A stretch of 64,000 bases of DNA from an uncultured bacterium (GTDB lineage: Bacteria; Patescibacteriota; Gracilibacteria; Absconditabacterales; Absconditicoccaceae): the NCBI GenBank assembly GCA_937862565.1, contig CALMFT010000015.1:1-64000 (forward strand), written 5' to 3'. A program made the position numbers and the translations under genes. Below, one piece after another: positions 43,978-58,554 of the stretch (position 1 is the first letter of the stretch; every line of letters begins with the position of its first letter). A model generated the notes under the pieces. The model did not search any database. It saw nothing but the letters and a program-made list of their open reading frames with translations, and was not told where the DNA came from.

Positions 43978-44079
43978 GGAAACTATCTTTAATTGCATTG
44001 ATTACAGAAGTAATTTATATAAATTTTTATTACTACTATAATATACTAACTGTTAAATTTATTATCTAATTATCTTCCC

Positions 44080-44388
44080 ATGAACAAATCGAGAACAATT
44101 ATGCGAATCCTAGGAGTAATAGTTGTAGCATTGGTAGCAAGATACATATTATTTAAAGACGCAATCGATCAACGAGGAGCTGATCTAGATAAGCTTGGTC
44201 AACGAGAAGAAACGTATAAAGCTGAACATCCAGGAGCTAGCAAAGAAGAAATGGATGCTGCATTCAAGGATGGTATAGATACTATGGCAAGCCGAAAAGA
44301 GAATTATAAGGCAACTCACAGCGGAGCTACTGATGCAGATGCAGATGCGGCGCTCGAGGAAGCTTTCAATAAAATGGATCCTAAGTAA
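44080..44388 (+). CDS. Small single-helix membrane protein with internal repeat
   Basis: The protein has 102 residues. A membrane helix spans residues 8-25 (MRILGVIVVALVARYILF). Two similar segments of about 30 residues follow, with pattern R-x-E-x-YKA-x-H-x-GA-x-x-x-x-x-DAA (REETYKAEHPGASKEEMDAA and RKENYKATHSGATDADADAA). The soluble part is highly charged. The family is not recognised. It lies on the same strand as the next lipoprotein gene, 82 bp apart. Confidence 0.65.
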   Translation: MNKSRTIMRILGVIVVALVARYILFKDAIDQRGADLDKLGQREETYKAEHPGASKEEMDAAFKDGIDTMASRKENYKATHSGATDADADAALEEAFNKMDPK

Positions 44389-44469
44389 TTTATAAAAATT
44401 TCAAATATAATATTAATTAAACCCAATTATTTCAGATTATTTTATTTTTTATTATAAAAAACTATTGTT

Positions 44470-44880
44470 ATGAAAAAACTATTATTAACGAGTATTATTA
44501 TGTTCTCGCTCTTGGTGCTTGCTGGATGTGCGTGAAAAACAAAAATTGTTACAGATGATCAGGTTGTAGCAACAGGAATGGTAGAGCAAGACAGCGATAA
44601 AGCAGTAGATGTGACTCAAGATGCTGAAGTAAAAGCAGACAACAACAATGACTCTTCTACTTTTGGGATTCAAAGTTGTGATAGATATCTCAAATTCTTA
44701 CAATGTGTAATGGAAAAGATGCCATTTGGAGGTAATCTCTATAAAGAACAAATTAACACACTCAAAAAAGAACGAAAGACTGAAGTAGACAAAAAAACAT
44801 TGCAAGAGTCTTGCGATGGTCTTATAAAAATTATGGAGGAAGGACAGGAAAGTTTTAAAGAAATTGGTTGCGAGCTGTAA
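44470..44880 (+). CDS. Lipoprotein, unknown function
   Basis: The protein has 136 residues. A lipoprotein signal peptide ends in the lipobox LAGC, with Cys20 the lipidation site, and one TGA-encoded Gly follows (CAGKTK). After a linker of about 45 residues rich in Asp/Asn/Val comes a folded helical part with four cysteines (IQSCDRYLKFLQCVMEKMPFG, ESCDGLIKIMEE and the last GCEL), probably two disulfides. The DsbB-like protein at 4.9 kb could help form them. Family and role are unknown. No terminator is clear, but a weak hairpin lies near 44903-44935. Confidence 0.8.
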
Positions 44881-45183
44881 AAATCGTATTATAATTGATG
44901 TGCGTTCAAGAATCTTGGTTGATTAATTTCAATCAGGATTTTTGATAATCTGATTATATTTTATTTATAATTTTTGGACTAATTTAATCTATTGAAAAAA
45001 TTTATTCTTAGTAAGTATTATTTAGTTTGTCAAATATCTGAAATATCAATCAAAAAATAAGGTTTTTTGACTGTTTTATACATAATATTTTTAATTTTCT
45101 CTTGTTATCTATCTTTTATCAGTTATAATGTTGTGTTGAATAATTAAAAGTTAATATTTTATTTATATTCATTATTTAGAAAT
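44881..45183. other. AT-rich intergenic region
   Basis: 303 bp between a lipoprotein gene and an SLH-like protein gene. It holds a weak hairpin (TTGATT-AATTTC-AATCA, near 44918-44935) and one ATAATCTGA at 44945-44953 that runs into a second half (TGATTAT). No gene is seen. Confidence 0.5.
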
Positions 45184-46908
45184 ATGAAAAATCTTTTCAA
45201 TCAAATGAAAACTGGACTATCGATGGTGATGGTTCTAACTCTTTTCGTGACACAATTTAGTTCTCTATTATTTCAAGCACCAAAAACGTATGCGCTTGGT
45301 AATTTTACAACAAATGAATTGGTAGCAAATCAAGTAGAAATTTTAAGTTCTACAGGAACGCAATCACAAACAATTGTTACTGTTATTAATCCAGTAATAG
45401 AGTGATACGCAATTGACATAGATAATTGCGTAATCACTATTTATAATAATTCTGGCGCGTTTTCTGATTATGATTGTACTGATGGAGTTGGAGAAATTAA
45501 TATTTTTGGAAATCCAGGTATGCCATTTTTAGCTTCTGAATTTGCTGCGATTACTTATAGTGGATATAGTGCACAGTTTACTGGAACTGAATCTTTTATA
45601 CTTACCCACTCTGACACGCCACCAATAAACTTCAACGTTCCTATTTTTACAGTTAGTGGTAGTTTTCTTAGCACAAGTATTTTGGTGTTATGAGCTGCTC
45701 CTGTGGTTGGTACAGCTGCTGTGGCACAGGTAGTGGAGTTCATTCCCACTCTTCCAATGTTGGAAGATACGTTTCAAATTACTCTTGATGGTAATAACTT
45801 TGCTACTACTGTTGTTTCATGAAACACTATACAAAATATAGTTGAAACTTTACAACGATGGACAAACTTTATCCCAGCTGTAAATTGTACTGAAGATGAT
45901 GTTAAAATTACTTGTACTGCTGCTGTAACAGGCGTAGAGTTCACATATGATGCCCAAGTATTAGATCAAACTCCACCTGTAGTTACACTTGCTGGACCAA
46001 CACCAATAAATCTTATACTCGGCTCAATATACACTGAACAAGGTGCAAAATGGTCTGATGGGAATGACGGTACTGGCACTATTTTAATGCCAACTAGTGG
46101 CTCAGTAGATGCTGGCACTTTATGAACTTATATATTAAAATATACTTACGTAGATGGAGCTGGTAACACTGGTAACACAGTAACTAGAACAGTAAATGTC
46201 TATAGACCACTTGATGGTGGAGCATATATTGATTTACCTACTCCTACACATGGTTCACAAAATCAAACAACAAACCCAGAAACTAATACTGAAACTTCTA
46301 TCGACCTCAATGACTTACTCAATCCTACTATCGATAGCTCACTTTGCTATACTATGAACGATAAGAAAATCATTGATCAAGGAAATGGTGTTTCATTAAA
46401 CTTTATGAAATCTTTACAAGTATTGCTCAATTTTGATCTTACGACTATACCTGGAACTAAAGACTACAATCCAGAAAGATCATTGACTAGAGCTGAAGCT
46501 GCTAAATTCTTATCACTTTTCGCTCAAAATATTCTTTGTAGAGAAACTACTAAATCATACCCAGCTGGTCTCTTTAAAGATCTTGGTCAAACTGACGCAG
46601 GACTTCAAAGTTATATCAAACTCTCATACGAATATGAAATCTTCCGTGGAGATGTAGGTGGAATGTTTAGACCAAATGATATTATCTCTAGAGATGAACT
46701 TATAGCAGTAATCGTTAGATTGGTTACTAATGAATATGATAATGCACAAGGTACAGACCGAGCTGCAAATTACAAAGCAACTCTAAATAGCAATACTTCT
46801 ATTCCGTTGACTTCTGTAAAAAGAGGCAATACAGCTGAAGTAATCTATGATCTCTATAGAAATAATGATTATAGTATGGACGCAGATCTTGGATTTGTTC
46901 TTAGATAA
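45184..46908 (+). CDS. Secreted surface protein with Ig-like and SLH-like domains
   Basis: The protein has 574 residues, joined across six TGA codons. A signal peptide (KTGLSMVMVLTLFVTQFSSL) ends near AYALG. Residues about 30-250 form a beta-rich region. A DUF5011-type Ig-like domain follows near 260-345 (DQTPPVVTLAGPTPINLILG ... YTYVDGAGNTG). A Thr/Asn linker leads to a C-terminal SLH-like region at about 400-520 (DYNPERSLTRAEAAKFLSLFA, AGLFKDLGQ, FRPNDIISRDELIAVIVRLV). SLH domains bind secondary wall polymers and hold S-layer proteins on the cell. A related partial protein lies at 63071. A terminator follows at 46937. Confidence 0.82.
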
Positions 46909-46936
46909 TTGCATTATACGATTGATAAATACTATT

Positions 46937-46970
46937 AAAACACTCCTGAAGAAAGTTTCAGGAGTGTTTT
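46937..46970. terminator. Bidirectional rho-independent terminator
   Basis: AAAACACTCCTGAA at 46937-46950 pairs with TTCAGGAGTGTTTT at 46957-46970, a perfect 14-bp stem between convergent genes. Confidence 0.94.
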
Positions 46971-47025
46971 TTAAACTAAACATTTAATAGGTTAATTAAA
47001 TATATTTTACTCAATTTTATTCAGA

Positions 47026-49548
<2,523 letters not shown>

Positions 49549-49773
49549 TTTGAAATATGATATTGAGATAAATAGTATCTCAATTATATTTAAAATAAGC
49601 AGATTTGTCAAAATTCTTAACTTTTTCAGATGTTTTATGATTTATAATTAGTATATTAGGCTAATATTGAAATAGTTTATTATTATAATCTCTGATTATG
49701 TTATACATCATACTATAAAAAATAAATTTAATCAGAATATTATAAAATTATTTATTCCATTTGATCTTATTTC

Positions 49774-50820
49774 GTGAAACCTATCAAATCATTTTTAAAT
49801 ACAAAAAATTCTATTATATTTATAATCATTATTGCGGTGTGAGGAGTCTTGTTGGGACGAATATGAAATACTATAAGTTTTTCAACCAATGATAAACAAG
49901 AAACTATAAATTCGTTGCCTCAACAAAAGTCCAATAGCTTATTGCTTACTCGAATGCCTACCGATATACAAGCATTAACAGGAGAGCTTTTGATTTCTCC
50001 AAAAAATTCATGGTCTGGTTGGTCAGAAAAAATAAAACAGGCGAGCGATTTCTTGTATGTCTGGATATATGATGTCACATTGATGGATGCAAAATCACTG
50101 ATCAAAAATATTGCCAAACAGGACACAGAGGTTAAAATGATTATTGAAGATGATAAGTATGGCGTTGATAAGATTTCCGACCCACGATGATGGTGAATAC
50201 AGACCATGAATGATAGCAAACTGCATACCAATTATATGCACGCAAAAACCTTCGTGAGTCAATGATTATATATCATCCAGACTGCGAACCTTACCTTCAG
50301 TTCTTTCAATACTCAAAGAGAATACTACGTCTTGTGAGACAACCAAGAAATTATTAATAATCTGAAAATGCTCTTTGAGAAAGACTGGAAAGGTGAGCAG
50401 ATCCAGCCTTCGGATATTCATCCCAATATTTTGTTTTGCCCGATTGACTGTAGATACAAGATAGAACAACTCATGAAGACAGCGCAAATGTCCATCCGAA
50501 CCCAAAATCAATATCTTGATGATCCGAGTCTTCAGCAAATCCTGAGTAGTAAAACAGGACTCGATATCAGAATTACTCTTCCCAATGATAAGAAAAACTT
50601 CCAATCTAGACCGATTCAAAATAAGATCAAATTGTTAGGAAGTCCACGTATCCATGCCAAAGCAATTCTCATAGATGATACCTACCTAGTTATATCTTCT
50701 ATCAATTTTTCTACTAATAGCATGGATAATAATAGAGAAATCTGAATCATCATTACCGATGTAGAAAGTATCGTAAAGTATAAAAAGCAGTTCCTCCTCG
50801 ATCGAGAAAAGGCAAAATAA
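49774..50820 (+). CDS. Phospholipase D-family protein, membrane-anchored
   Basis: The protein has 348 residues, joined across seven TGA codons, with a GTG start at 49774 and an N-terminal membrane helix (SIIFIIIIAVGGVLLG). Two HKD-type motifs are present: MHAKTFVSQGLYIIQTANLT near 155 and IHAKAILIDDTYLVISSINF near 294. The second is classical HxKx4Dx6; in the first the Asp is replaced (MHAKTFVSQG). PLD-family enzymes cut phosphodiester bonds in lipids or nucleic acids. With the anchor the catalytic part should face outside, which would suit a lipase or a nuclease acting on external substrates. No ATG start is seen before the helix. Confidence 0.82.
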
Positions 50821-51145
50821 AAAAATCCCCAACTGAAACAGACGGGGAGTTTGAGTTTGATTAACAGTTTACTGCGTTTTGGGCTATGACTACCTTTTAC
50901 TTCAAAATCATTAGATTGGTTATTGTGTACTTATAAAGAAATTTACCTTCCTTTATTTTTTTTTGTGTTATCCATTTCAAAAGAATCTTTTTCTTTCCAA
51001 AAATAATAACTAACTATCAGAACGAGATCCTCTTAGTTATAATCTTTTTGATATCCAAGAATAATGCTAGTGACAGTGTTCTAAATATTTGTATTCTCAG
51101 CTCTCTATAATCATTCAAACGAATTCTTACTTGTGAAAATTGATT
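50821..51145. other. Intergenic region
   Basis: 325 bp. A weak hairpin lies directly after the PLD stop (TCCCC near 50825 with GGGGA near 50845). The remainder is AT-rich. I see no gene. Confidence 0.45.
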
Positions 51146-51475
51146 TTAATCGATTACCACCAGTTTCAAAATTTGATATTCATGGTAACCGTGGTACATC
51201 GGTTCTTCTTTCCTTTTTAATTTCAAAGTAGATTTTTCTGCTTCAAGATAAAAATCACTAATTAAAATAATTTTTCCTTTGTAGTTTCCTTGAACAATAG
51301 TAGTAATGGTTTCTTTTTCTGTTTTAATTTTTTTTACAGACCAATCACCGCTTCCGCCATGTTCTTTTTTCATAGTATGAATTGAAAATTCAATTTGAAT
51401 CACTTTCCCAACCAAATCCTCTAGCTTTTCATCTAAGGATGTATGCATGATGCCTTCAATCTCATTTAATTCCAT
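51146..51475 (-). CDS. Hypothetical 109-residue protein
   Basis: The protein is soluble and beta-rich: an Asp/Glu-rich start (DEKLEDLVGKVIQIEFSIH), then HGGSGDWSVKKIKTEKE, QGNYKGKIILISDFYLE and the end YHEYQILKLVVID. The family is unknown. It starts 17 bp after the stop of the next minus-strand gene, so the two form a small operon. It uses ordinary glycine codons only, with no in-frame TGA. Confidence 0.6.
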   Translation of the reverse strand: MELNEIEGIMHTSLDEKLEDLVGKVIQIEFSIHTMKKEHGGSGDWSVKKIKTEKETITTIVQGNYKGKIILISDFYLEAEKSTLKLKRKEEPMYHGYHEYQILKLVVID

Positions 51476-51492
51476 CTCTTTTGGTTTTTTTG

Positions 51493-51876
51493 TTATTTAA
51501 TTTTATTAAGAAAATTTTCTATAGCTTTGATTCTTCTTCTCCATTTCTTTCTATATATCAATAATCTACTAAGATTAAAAAATAAGAAAAAAAAGGTCAA
51601 GCTAAAAATGAATATTAGCAATATGTGATTTTGGTCAGTTTGCCAAATATTTTTACTAAAAATATACCTTATGCTTGTAAACAATGCTAATAGCAGAATA
51701 ATCAATGCCGACAAAAGCGCCGATACCCAACCATTGTAATTCCATTGTAGAGTAATAAGCTTCCATTCATCTAGTAAACGTAGCTTATTTTTGTAAGTAT
51801 AATTTTGTATATCATATTCTTTTACTTCAATTTCAATATTCTTGAAGATTTCTTCATCAATAAATTCTTTTTTCAT
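51493..51876 (-). CDS. Two-helix membrane protein
   Basis: The protein has 127 residues. An N-terminal charged part (residues 1-45) is followed by helices near 50-72 (ALLSALIILLLALFTSIRY) and 83-103 (ILLIFIFSLTFFFLFF). The tail is very basic (YRKKWRRRIKAIENFLNKIK). No family is recognised. It is the first gene of a two-gene operon with the soluble protein at 51146. Confidence 0.6.
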   Translation of the reverse strand: MKKEFIDEEIFKNIEIEVKEYDIQNYTYKNKLRLLDEWKLITLQWNYNGWVSALLSALIILLLALFTSIRYIFSKNIWQTDQNHILLIFIFSLTFFFLFFNLSRLLIYRKKWRRRIKAIENFLNKIK

Positions 51877-52135
51877 CTTTTTAGATTTTATTTTGTTGTT
51901 TAATGTTTTTCTTTAGCAGTAAACTGTTAATGAACTATATAGGAAACCTATATCTAATATTCTTATAACAAATTATTATAATTTGTCAATAGTAGATAGT
52001 AATTTCCATCATTTTATCTCAGAGTAAATTTTAAGCTTTGTATAGCTGTCTAATGACCCACACACTTGATTTTTAGTGAAATAAAAATATGGTCTACACT
52101 TCAAAAGAAGTGTTTTATTTTCTTGAATCGATCTT

Positions 52136-53401
52136 ATGAATTTTGGTAAATCATTACTTCTTCTATCCTTGGGAATAATCATTGGAGTGAGCGGTACAGG
52201 AATAACAAACTACGTTGCAAACAATATATTGGGAGATCCTACGATACCTTACATTGGTGATAAATCTAAACTCCAATCGGGACTTGATACCAAATTGAAC
52301 ATTTTGGATAAGTTATCTTGCGCTGAAAGATATCAAAAATTTGAAGATATATATAAGATATTGTGAGAAAACTATTATAGTGTAAGTTGAGTTTCTTTTG
52401 ATCAATTGATGGAAGGAGGTTTGCATGGATTTGTGGGAGGACTCAAAGATTCTCATACCGTATATTTTGATAAACAAGAAAATGACGAATTCAATAAAGA
52501 TCTCAAGGGAAGCTATGATTTTGAGGGAATTGGCGCAGTAATTGGTCAATCAAGCGATCAGATTATTGTTATGGATATTATTAAGGATTCACCATCTTAC
52601 AAAGCTGGACTCAAGCCTCTAGATGCATTTTTACAAATCAATGGTGAATCTATAGAAGGTAAATCTGTTACTGATGTTGTAAATCTAATTCGTGGACCAA
52701 AAGGTACGAATGTAGAGCTTACTCTTTTCTCTTCAAAAGATAAGAAAGTATTCAAGGTGAGTGTAATGAGAGATAAAATAGTTATTCCTGGAGTAACATC
52801 GAAGATTTTTACAGGCGCACAATCTACAATAGGATATATCAGTATAGCAACGATGGGCGCAGAAACTACAAAGGACTTTGGTCTCAAGTATAATGAACTT
52901 GTAGAACAAGGAGCAAAAGGGTTTATCATTGATTTGAGAGGAAACGGTGGAGGATTGCTTCCAGTGGCTAATGATATTGCAAGTTACTTTATTCCCAAGG
53001 ATAAGATTGTTACGGTTACCAGATATAAATCACTACCTGAAGAAATATATTATTCTAAAGGATTGGCAAAAACAAATTATCCAGTAGTCGTATTGATTGA
53101 TGGGCTTTCGGCTTCTGCGAGTGAAATTCTTGCTTATGCTCTCAAATATCAAGCAAGCGCAAAACTAATAGGGACTACGAGTTTCGGTAAAGGAACCATA
53201 CAGACCCTCTATACTCTACCTGATAACTCAAGTATCAAATTTACAATCGGAAAATGGTTTACTCCTGATGACCTCAATGTTGATAAAACAGGTATAAAGC
53301 CAGATCAAGAAGTACTATTTGATAGAACTGGATTTGATGATAAAGCGATAGATAACCAACTCGAAGCTGCAAAAGTTTCAATTCGCTCGCTTATCCAATA
53401 A
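52136..53401 (+). CDS. ctpA: C-terminal processing peptidase (S41 family)
   Basis: The protein has 421 residues, with two TGA-encoded glycines (KILGENYYS and SVSGVSF). An N-terminal helix (LLLLSLGIIIGVSG) acts as signal anchor. Next come the helical CAP region, GGLHGFVGGLKDSHTVYFD, a PDZ domain (residues about 115-210), and the peptidase core. The catalytic Ser lies in GLSASASEI near 326 and Lys in SFGKGTIQ near 351. RGNGGGLLPVA fits the family. CtpA/Prc enzymes trim or degrade envelope proteins. It is 21 bp upstream of trmB on the same strand. Confidence 0.95.
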
Positions 53402-53422
53402 TTTAATTTTTCCAACTTACTT

Positions 53423-54067
53423 GTGTCAAAAACAAAAAGATATGCTGAATTTCAAGAATTTGAAAATTGCTATACCCTGCATCATGACGATAGCTCGATT
53501 GACTTGGAACTTGATTCCAGTAAAGACTTGATACTGGAACTGGGCTGTGGATCGGGTGTATATACGCTTGAGTTAGCGAAACGTTTTCCTGATAATCAAT
53601 TTATAGGAATAGATACCAAATCTGATAGATTGCATTTTGGAGCAGAGTATGCTTTGGAATATGATATTAGTAATACCAAACGGTTGTGGGCGAGCGTAGA
53701 TCACATTACTCGTTGTTTTCCTCCATCGTCTGTAGATGAAGTGTGGATCACTTTTCCTGATCCGCGACATGGAAGAGATCGTCAAAAACTCAGCTCACCA
53801 AAGTATCTAAAAATATATCAAACTCTCTTAAAACCTTGAGGAATAATACATATCAAAACGGATGATAAAAGTTTTTTTGATTATAGTCAGGAAGTGCTAC
53901 CTACAGGAGGTTTTGAAATCCTCGGAACTCAGGAAGATATTTATAATAATCAGAAAACTGACGCGGAACATCTCATCGGCATCCAAACATATTACGAAAA
54001 AAAATGGCTTGAAGAAAAAAGAAAAGTATATTATCTTCGCGCTCAACTCCGCTCTGCAGCAGAGTAA
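53423..54067 (+). CDS. trmB: tRNA (guanine-N7-)-methyltransferase
   Basis: The protein has 214 residues. The GTG start at 53423 (MSKTKRYAEFQEF) gives the usual N-terminus. LELGCGSGVYTLELAKRFPD binds S-adenosylmethionine, followed by GIDTKSDRL and ITFPDPRHGRDRQKLSSPKYL, the family signature. One TGA encodes Gly in KPGGIIHIKTDD (the first of the two G). TrmB methylates G46 of tRNA. The last codons, RSAAE, come from an 18-bp palindromic element at 54047-54064. It is co-transcribed with ctpA by spacing. Confidence 0.96.
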
Positions 54068-54386
54068 ATATCTAAATTTAACTTTTAGCACAAAAAATTG
54101 ACCTGCTAACTCATCTGTTCAACGGAGCAGGAATACAACATTATCGATCAACATCTCCTATACTTTGCGAGGCGTCAAAAACACAACATGATCAATTTCA
54201 GTACCGATTATGTAAGCTTGATCAACTTCGGTTGAGACGTGGGTCCCCTTGGGTCGTCTCAACTTCTAAGATAAAACTCACTAGAAGCTTACCAACATAA
54301 TGCTGTTTTTGACTAGACCTTTTGTTACTTTTGGGGCAATGCCAAAAGTAATTAAAACTAGAAGAAAATCTTAATGATATCTCAGA
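54068..54386. repeat. Composite intergenic repeat region
   Basis: There is no gene. It holds a palindrome-family copy at 54110-54127, a 31-bp segment at 54174-54204 identical to the reverse complement of 19307-19337, a GC-rich hairpin near 54223-54262 (GTTGAGACG ... CGTCTCAAC), a second stem near 54334-54360 (TTACTTTTGG-GGCAATG-CCAAAAGTAA), and one TCAGATTAT at 54382-54390. Confidence 0.75.
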
Positions 54387-56906
54387 TTATTTATCTATAT
54401 CTTCGTATTCGATTAAGAATTTTGCAAGTTCTCCATAAATTGCTCCGGCAGTCAATTCTCATCGCTGACTAGTATGAGGACGACGAACCTGAATTACGAT
54501 AGTATACTTTGTATTGTCTCTGGTTACTATTCCAGCAAATGATCAATTTGTCCAACCTACTCCATTTTGATATTGTCCGCGGAATGGAATTTGTGAAGTA
54601 CCTGTTTTACCTGCAAGACTTTTTCAGACTATTGAAAATTTTTTAATCTGTCCTCCATTTACTACTTCATAAAGTGCCATCTTCATAAGTTCACTTACAC
54701 CCGCTTTGAGTATAAGTTTCTTAGTAGTTTTGGTGGGAGGTTTAACTGTGCCATCATGATAAGTTATTTTCTTTATTATGGTAGGACTTACTACATAACC
54801 ACCATTTACAATGGTGCTGTATGACATTGCCATCTGTATAGGAGTTACCAAAAGTCCTTGTCCAAATGAATTATTGAAGAATCTTGATTTTTCTTTATTT
54901 TGAGAATTAGGTATTGATCCTGGAATTTCACCTGCAATTTCGATTCCAGTTTTTTTACCGAATCCAAATTTTTCTAGATAATTATAAAAAATAGGCTGAC
55001 CAATTTTTTGAATAATGTGAATCATTCCTATATTACATGAAAATTGAAGTGCATGAAGGAAGGTGTTGGTTCACAAACAGGCACTGGAAACATTGGATAT
55101 AAAATAATCTCCTACCTGTAATTCTCCTTTATCGTAGTAAGTATCATACAATCCTATTTCATCTACATCCAGTCCTATTGCTGCAGTTATACCCTTAAAA
55201 ATACTACCAGGCTCAAACGCTAAAGCTGTATTTTTATCTACAAGAGCCATTGGTCAAAAATAATTTTTATTCATATATTTTGGTACTTTATAATTGGATC
55301 TTTCAGACCGAGAAACTGGAAGATAAACTCATCAAGTTTTTTCATAAACAGGAATGTCTAAATATTGTGGATCATCAATAATCTTTGCGTATTCAGGATC
55401 AACAGGTTTTAGTTCATATATGGAATTTACAGTATTAGGATTGAAAGTTGGGGCATTTGCTAATCCTGCTATATTACCATTGTAAGGATCCATTACTACG
55501 ATACTGACACTATCTGCTTTGAAAGCATCAAGATAAAAAGCTGTCATTTCTTCGATTTTTTTTTGAATATTGGGTTCGATTGTAAGAGTTATATCAGACC
55601 CATTTACTGGATTACTAAGTTGTAAATCATCAGCTCCGTTTTGTCCTGCTCCTGGCGCTCCAAATCAGATTATTTGCCCATCTTTTCCTTTGAGTAAATT
55701 ATCTCGAAATTGCTCGATTCATGTAATAGGATTGCCATCTTTGTCCAAATATCATAAAACATGAGATGCAAATGATCAAAAAGGATATTCTCTAATTGTT
55801 TTTTCTTCAAAACCAAGACCATGTAATAAAGGTATCGTATCTTCTTCACTATATTTTATCTTCTTCTTTCTTTTGTCTGCAAGCTCATTTGCTTTTTGAG
55901 ACCATCGATATTCTTTTCTATCTTTCAATTTTGTTGCTAATTCTTGATTGAGATCACTAGCAATTTTCACATATCTATTATCTTGAGGCTCCAAAGTATC
56001 TTTTATATTTTTGTATGGCAGATTCACATGATTTTTAGAGAGAATGGCGTAAAGCTGAGTAGCTGCTTGGATTCTATCACTTTCTTCTTCCATAGGAATT
56101 AGGTAGAGTAAATCATCATCAATAATTACAAAAGGTAGATTTGCAGTAACTATATCATCTTTTAAGTCAGTATTTTCTAATGAAGTGAGGTAATTTCTTT
56201 TTTTTATTCACTGAGAAATCATTACTGCAAGTTGTTCACGTATCAGATTTCTAACTTCAGTATAGCTCATTTCGCTCAATAATTTATCAAGAGTGTTTTG
56301 ATAGGCTATAAGTGATTCTTGATATTGAGTTATAAGAGTTTGAGATTCGGCTCTTAGTTTGTCCATTCCACTCATGGTATTTGGTAAACTTATAAGTCCT
56401 GTAGAGTTTGCAATTCCTGAGCCTAGATAAAATAATTGAGGTTTATTTGGTAATAAATCTTTTTTGGTGAATTTTTGTAATTGGTATAAACATGCTTCAG
56501 GATCCATAAACTGATTGACTTCACCTTGAGGACAAAAATGTTGCATCAAGACTGGCGTAAGGTCACTGATCACTTTTTCTTTGTCTATAACATATTTTGG
56601 ATCTATAAAAATATCATATCTACTAGAATTGGAGGTGAGTTTGATGCTTTGTCCAGAAGGGGATTCTATAAAAATATTTCCTCTTTTGGCTTTAATATTG
56701 ATATGTTGAAAATGTAAGTCAATAAGTTTTTGATCGTAAAAATCGTGGCGCACGATCTCTAACTGGATTAATCTGATCATTACTATTATAAATAAAGCCA
56801 CAAACCCAATACAAATCCACATTTCTTTGGTGAGACCTTGAATGATTTGAAAAAAATTTATCAAAAAATTATGTTGTTCTTTAGATTTTTTTTGTTTTGC
56901 TACCAT
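54387..56906 (-). CDS. ftsI: Class B penicillin-binding protein (FtsI/PBP2-like transpeptidase)
   Basis: The protein has 839 residues, joined across many TGA codons. A short cytoplasmic start is followed by one membrane helix (IALFIIVMIRLIQLE-type, residues about 28-50), a large N-terminal dimerisation region of about 450 residues, and the transpeptidase domain. SxxK is EPGSIFKG near 565, SxN is FSCN near 622, KTG is AGKTGTSQ near 768. FFNNSFGQGLLVTPIQMAM fits the class. It cross-links peptidoglycan, so the cell makes a wall. FtsI and PBP2 cannot be told apart surely; the length is 150-200 residues above the norm. ATG 56904-56906 is preferred over an upstream TTG. Confidence 0.92.
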
Positions 56907-56946
56907 AGTTAGATTATAATAATACAATATCTGAATATTTTATATA

Positions 56947-58359
56947 TTATGATTTATTTGTGTGCTCTTCAATGATAGTTCACATTTGAAAAATGATCTG
57001 ATCATTATTTGGTTTGGCCATAATATGTATTCCTAGTGGTAATTTTTCTCACTCTACTTCTCAAAATCACATAGGTAAAGACATAGCTGGAGATCAGATA
57101 AGATTGGCAGGGACAGTATACATATCTGCCAAATAATCTGCCAAAGGATCGTTGCTGTGTCCTCCAATCTTCCAAGGTCGCACCGGGCTTGTAGGTCAGA
57201 TTATAATATCATATTTCTCAAATATCTTCATAAATTCTCCTTTGATCATATCTCTTACGGTCAATGCTTTATTGTAATATTGGTCTGCAAAACCAGAACT
57301 CAATACATACGATCCGATCAATAATCTTCTTTTTACTTCTTCTCCAAATCATTTGTTTCTAATATCTTTATAATAATCTGATAAGGAATCGAACTGAGTA
57401 GTGTCTTCTTGTAAGCCATGCTTGATACCATCAAATCTCGAAAGGTTGGTGCTTGCTTCGGCAGGCATAATAATATAATAAATCGCAATCAGATACTGAA
57501 GTAAATCAAAATCAATAAAATCTATACTTTCTATGCGGGAGTCAGATTTTAATCCTTCGAGATAGCTTTCTGTTTTTTCTTTGATTTGAGAGTCTATACC
57601 TTGTTCGTAGAAACTATTGAGACTACATACTCTGAGTTTTTTGGAAGCCACATCGGAAGTGATAGGACTCTGATTTTCAATGCTGTTCATGTCCATCGTA
57701 TCAAATCCTTTGATCACATTAAACAAGATTCTTGCGTCTTCTACGGTTTTGGTAAGTGTACCGACTTGATCAAGTGAGTTTGACATGGATTGTACTCCGT
57801 ATCTTGAAACCATCCCGTATGTTGGTTTAAATCCTACGATCCCACAAAACGCAGCCGGAAGTCTCACTGACCCTCATGTATCTGTACCCAAACTAGCTAA
57901 ACATTCATCGTTTGCTACACTTGCAGCAGAACCAGAACTAGAACCTCACGGAACTCTGGCGTGATCTCGAGGATTGAGAGTTGGTCAAAAAGCAGAATGT
58001 TCTCCACTTCCACCCATCGCAAACTCATCCATATTATTTTTTCAGATCATCAATCCTCCCGCTTCTTCAAGCTTTCTAAAACAAGTAGCACTAAATTCTG
58101 GAATGTAATTTTCTAGCATTTTGGATCCACAAGTACTTTTTACATCTTTAGTCATGATGAGATCTTTGATCCCAATTGGTGCAGCATGAAGTGCCTTGGA
58201 TGAAAAATCCTCTTTATGTTCGTTTGCGTATTCTTCAGCTGAAAAAACCCAAGCATTGAGTTCATTGATACCTACTTTTTCTTGGTATTTTTTGATGATC
58301 TCGAGAGCATTGATTTCGCCAGATTGTACTCAGTGTATATATGATTGTAGAGTTAACAT
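56947..58359 (-). CDS. gatA: Glu-tRNA(Gln)/Asp-tRNA(Asn) amidotransferase subunit A
   Basis: The protein has 470 residues, joined across about ten TGA codons. The Ser-cisSer-Lys triad of amidases is present: Lys65 in PIGIKDLI, the cis-Ser in [11 protein letters not shown] near 140 (its first Gly is TGA at 57946-57948) and the nucleophile Ser in GTDTGGSVRLPA near 165 (Gly also TGA). GatA releases ammonia from Gln to amidate mischarged Glu-tRNA(Gln) or Asp-tRNA(Asn), as part of GatCAB. gatB and gatC are not adjacent. It lies 41 bp upstream of the penicillin-binding protein gene on the same strand. Confidence 0.97.
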
Positions 58360-58498
58360 TGTTGGGGAGTAGTAAATATCAAAGAGTGAATTTTATATTT
58401 ATCTTCACAACTTAATTAATAATTTTATTGATTCAAACTACCAGAAAAAAGATTAATTTTTAATACTGTTCACCAAAGCTTATTGTTTAGTCATTTAT

Positions 58499-58527
58499 TT
58501 GACAAAAATTAATAAAAACATTATAAT
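58499..58527 (+). promoter_or_regulatory. Sigma70-type promoter
   Basis: TTGACA at 58499-58504, 17-bp spacer, TATAAT at 58522-58527, 28 bp before ATG 58555. Both hexamers are perfect consensus. Confidence 0.85.
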
Positions 58528-58554
58528 ATATTATTTATTATTATTTTGAAAAAC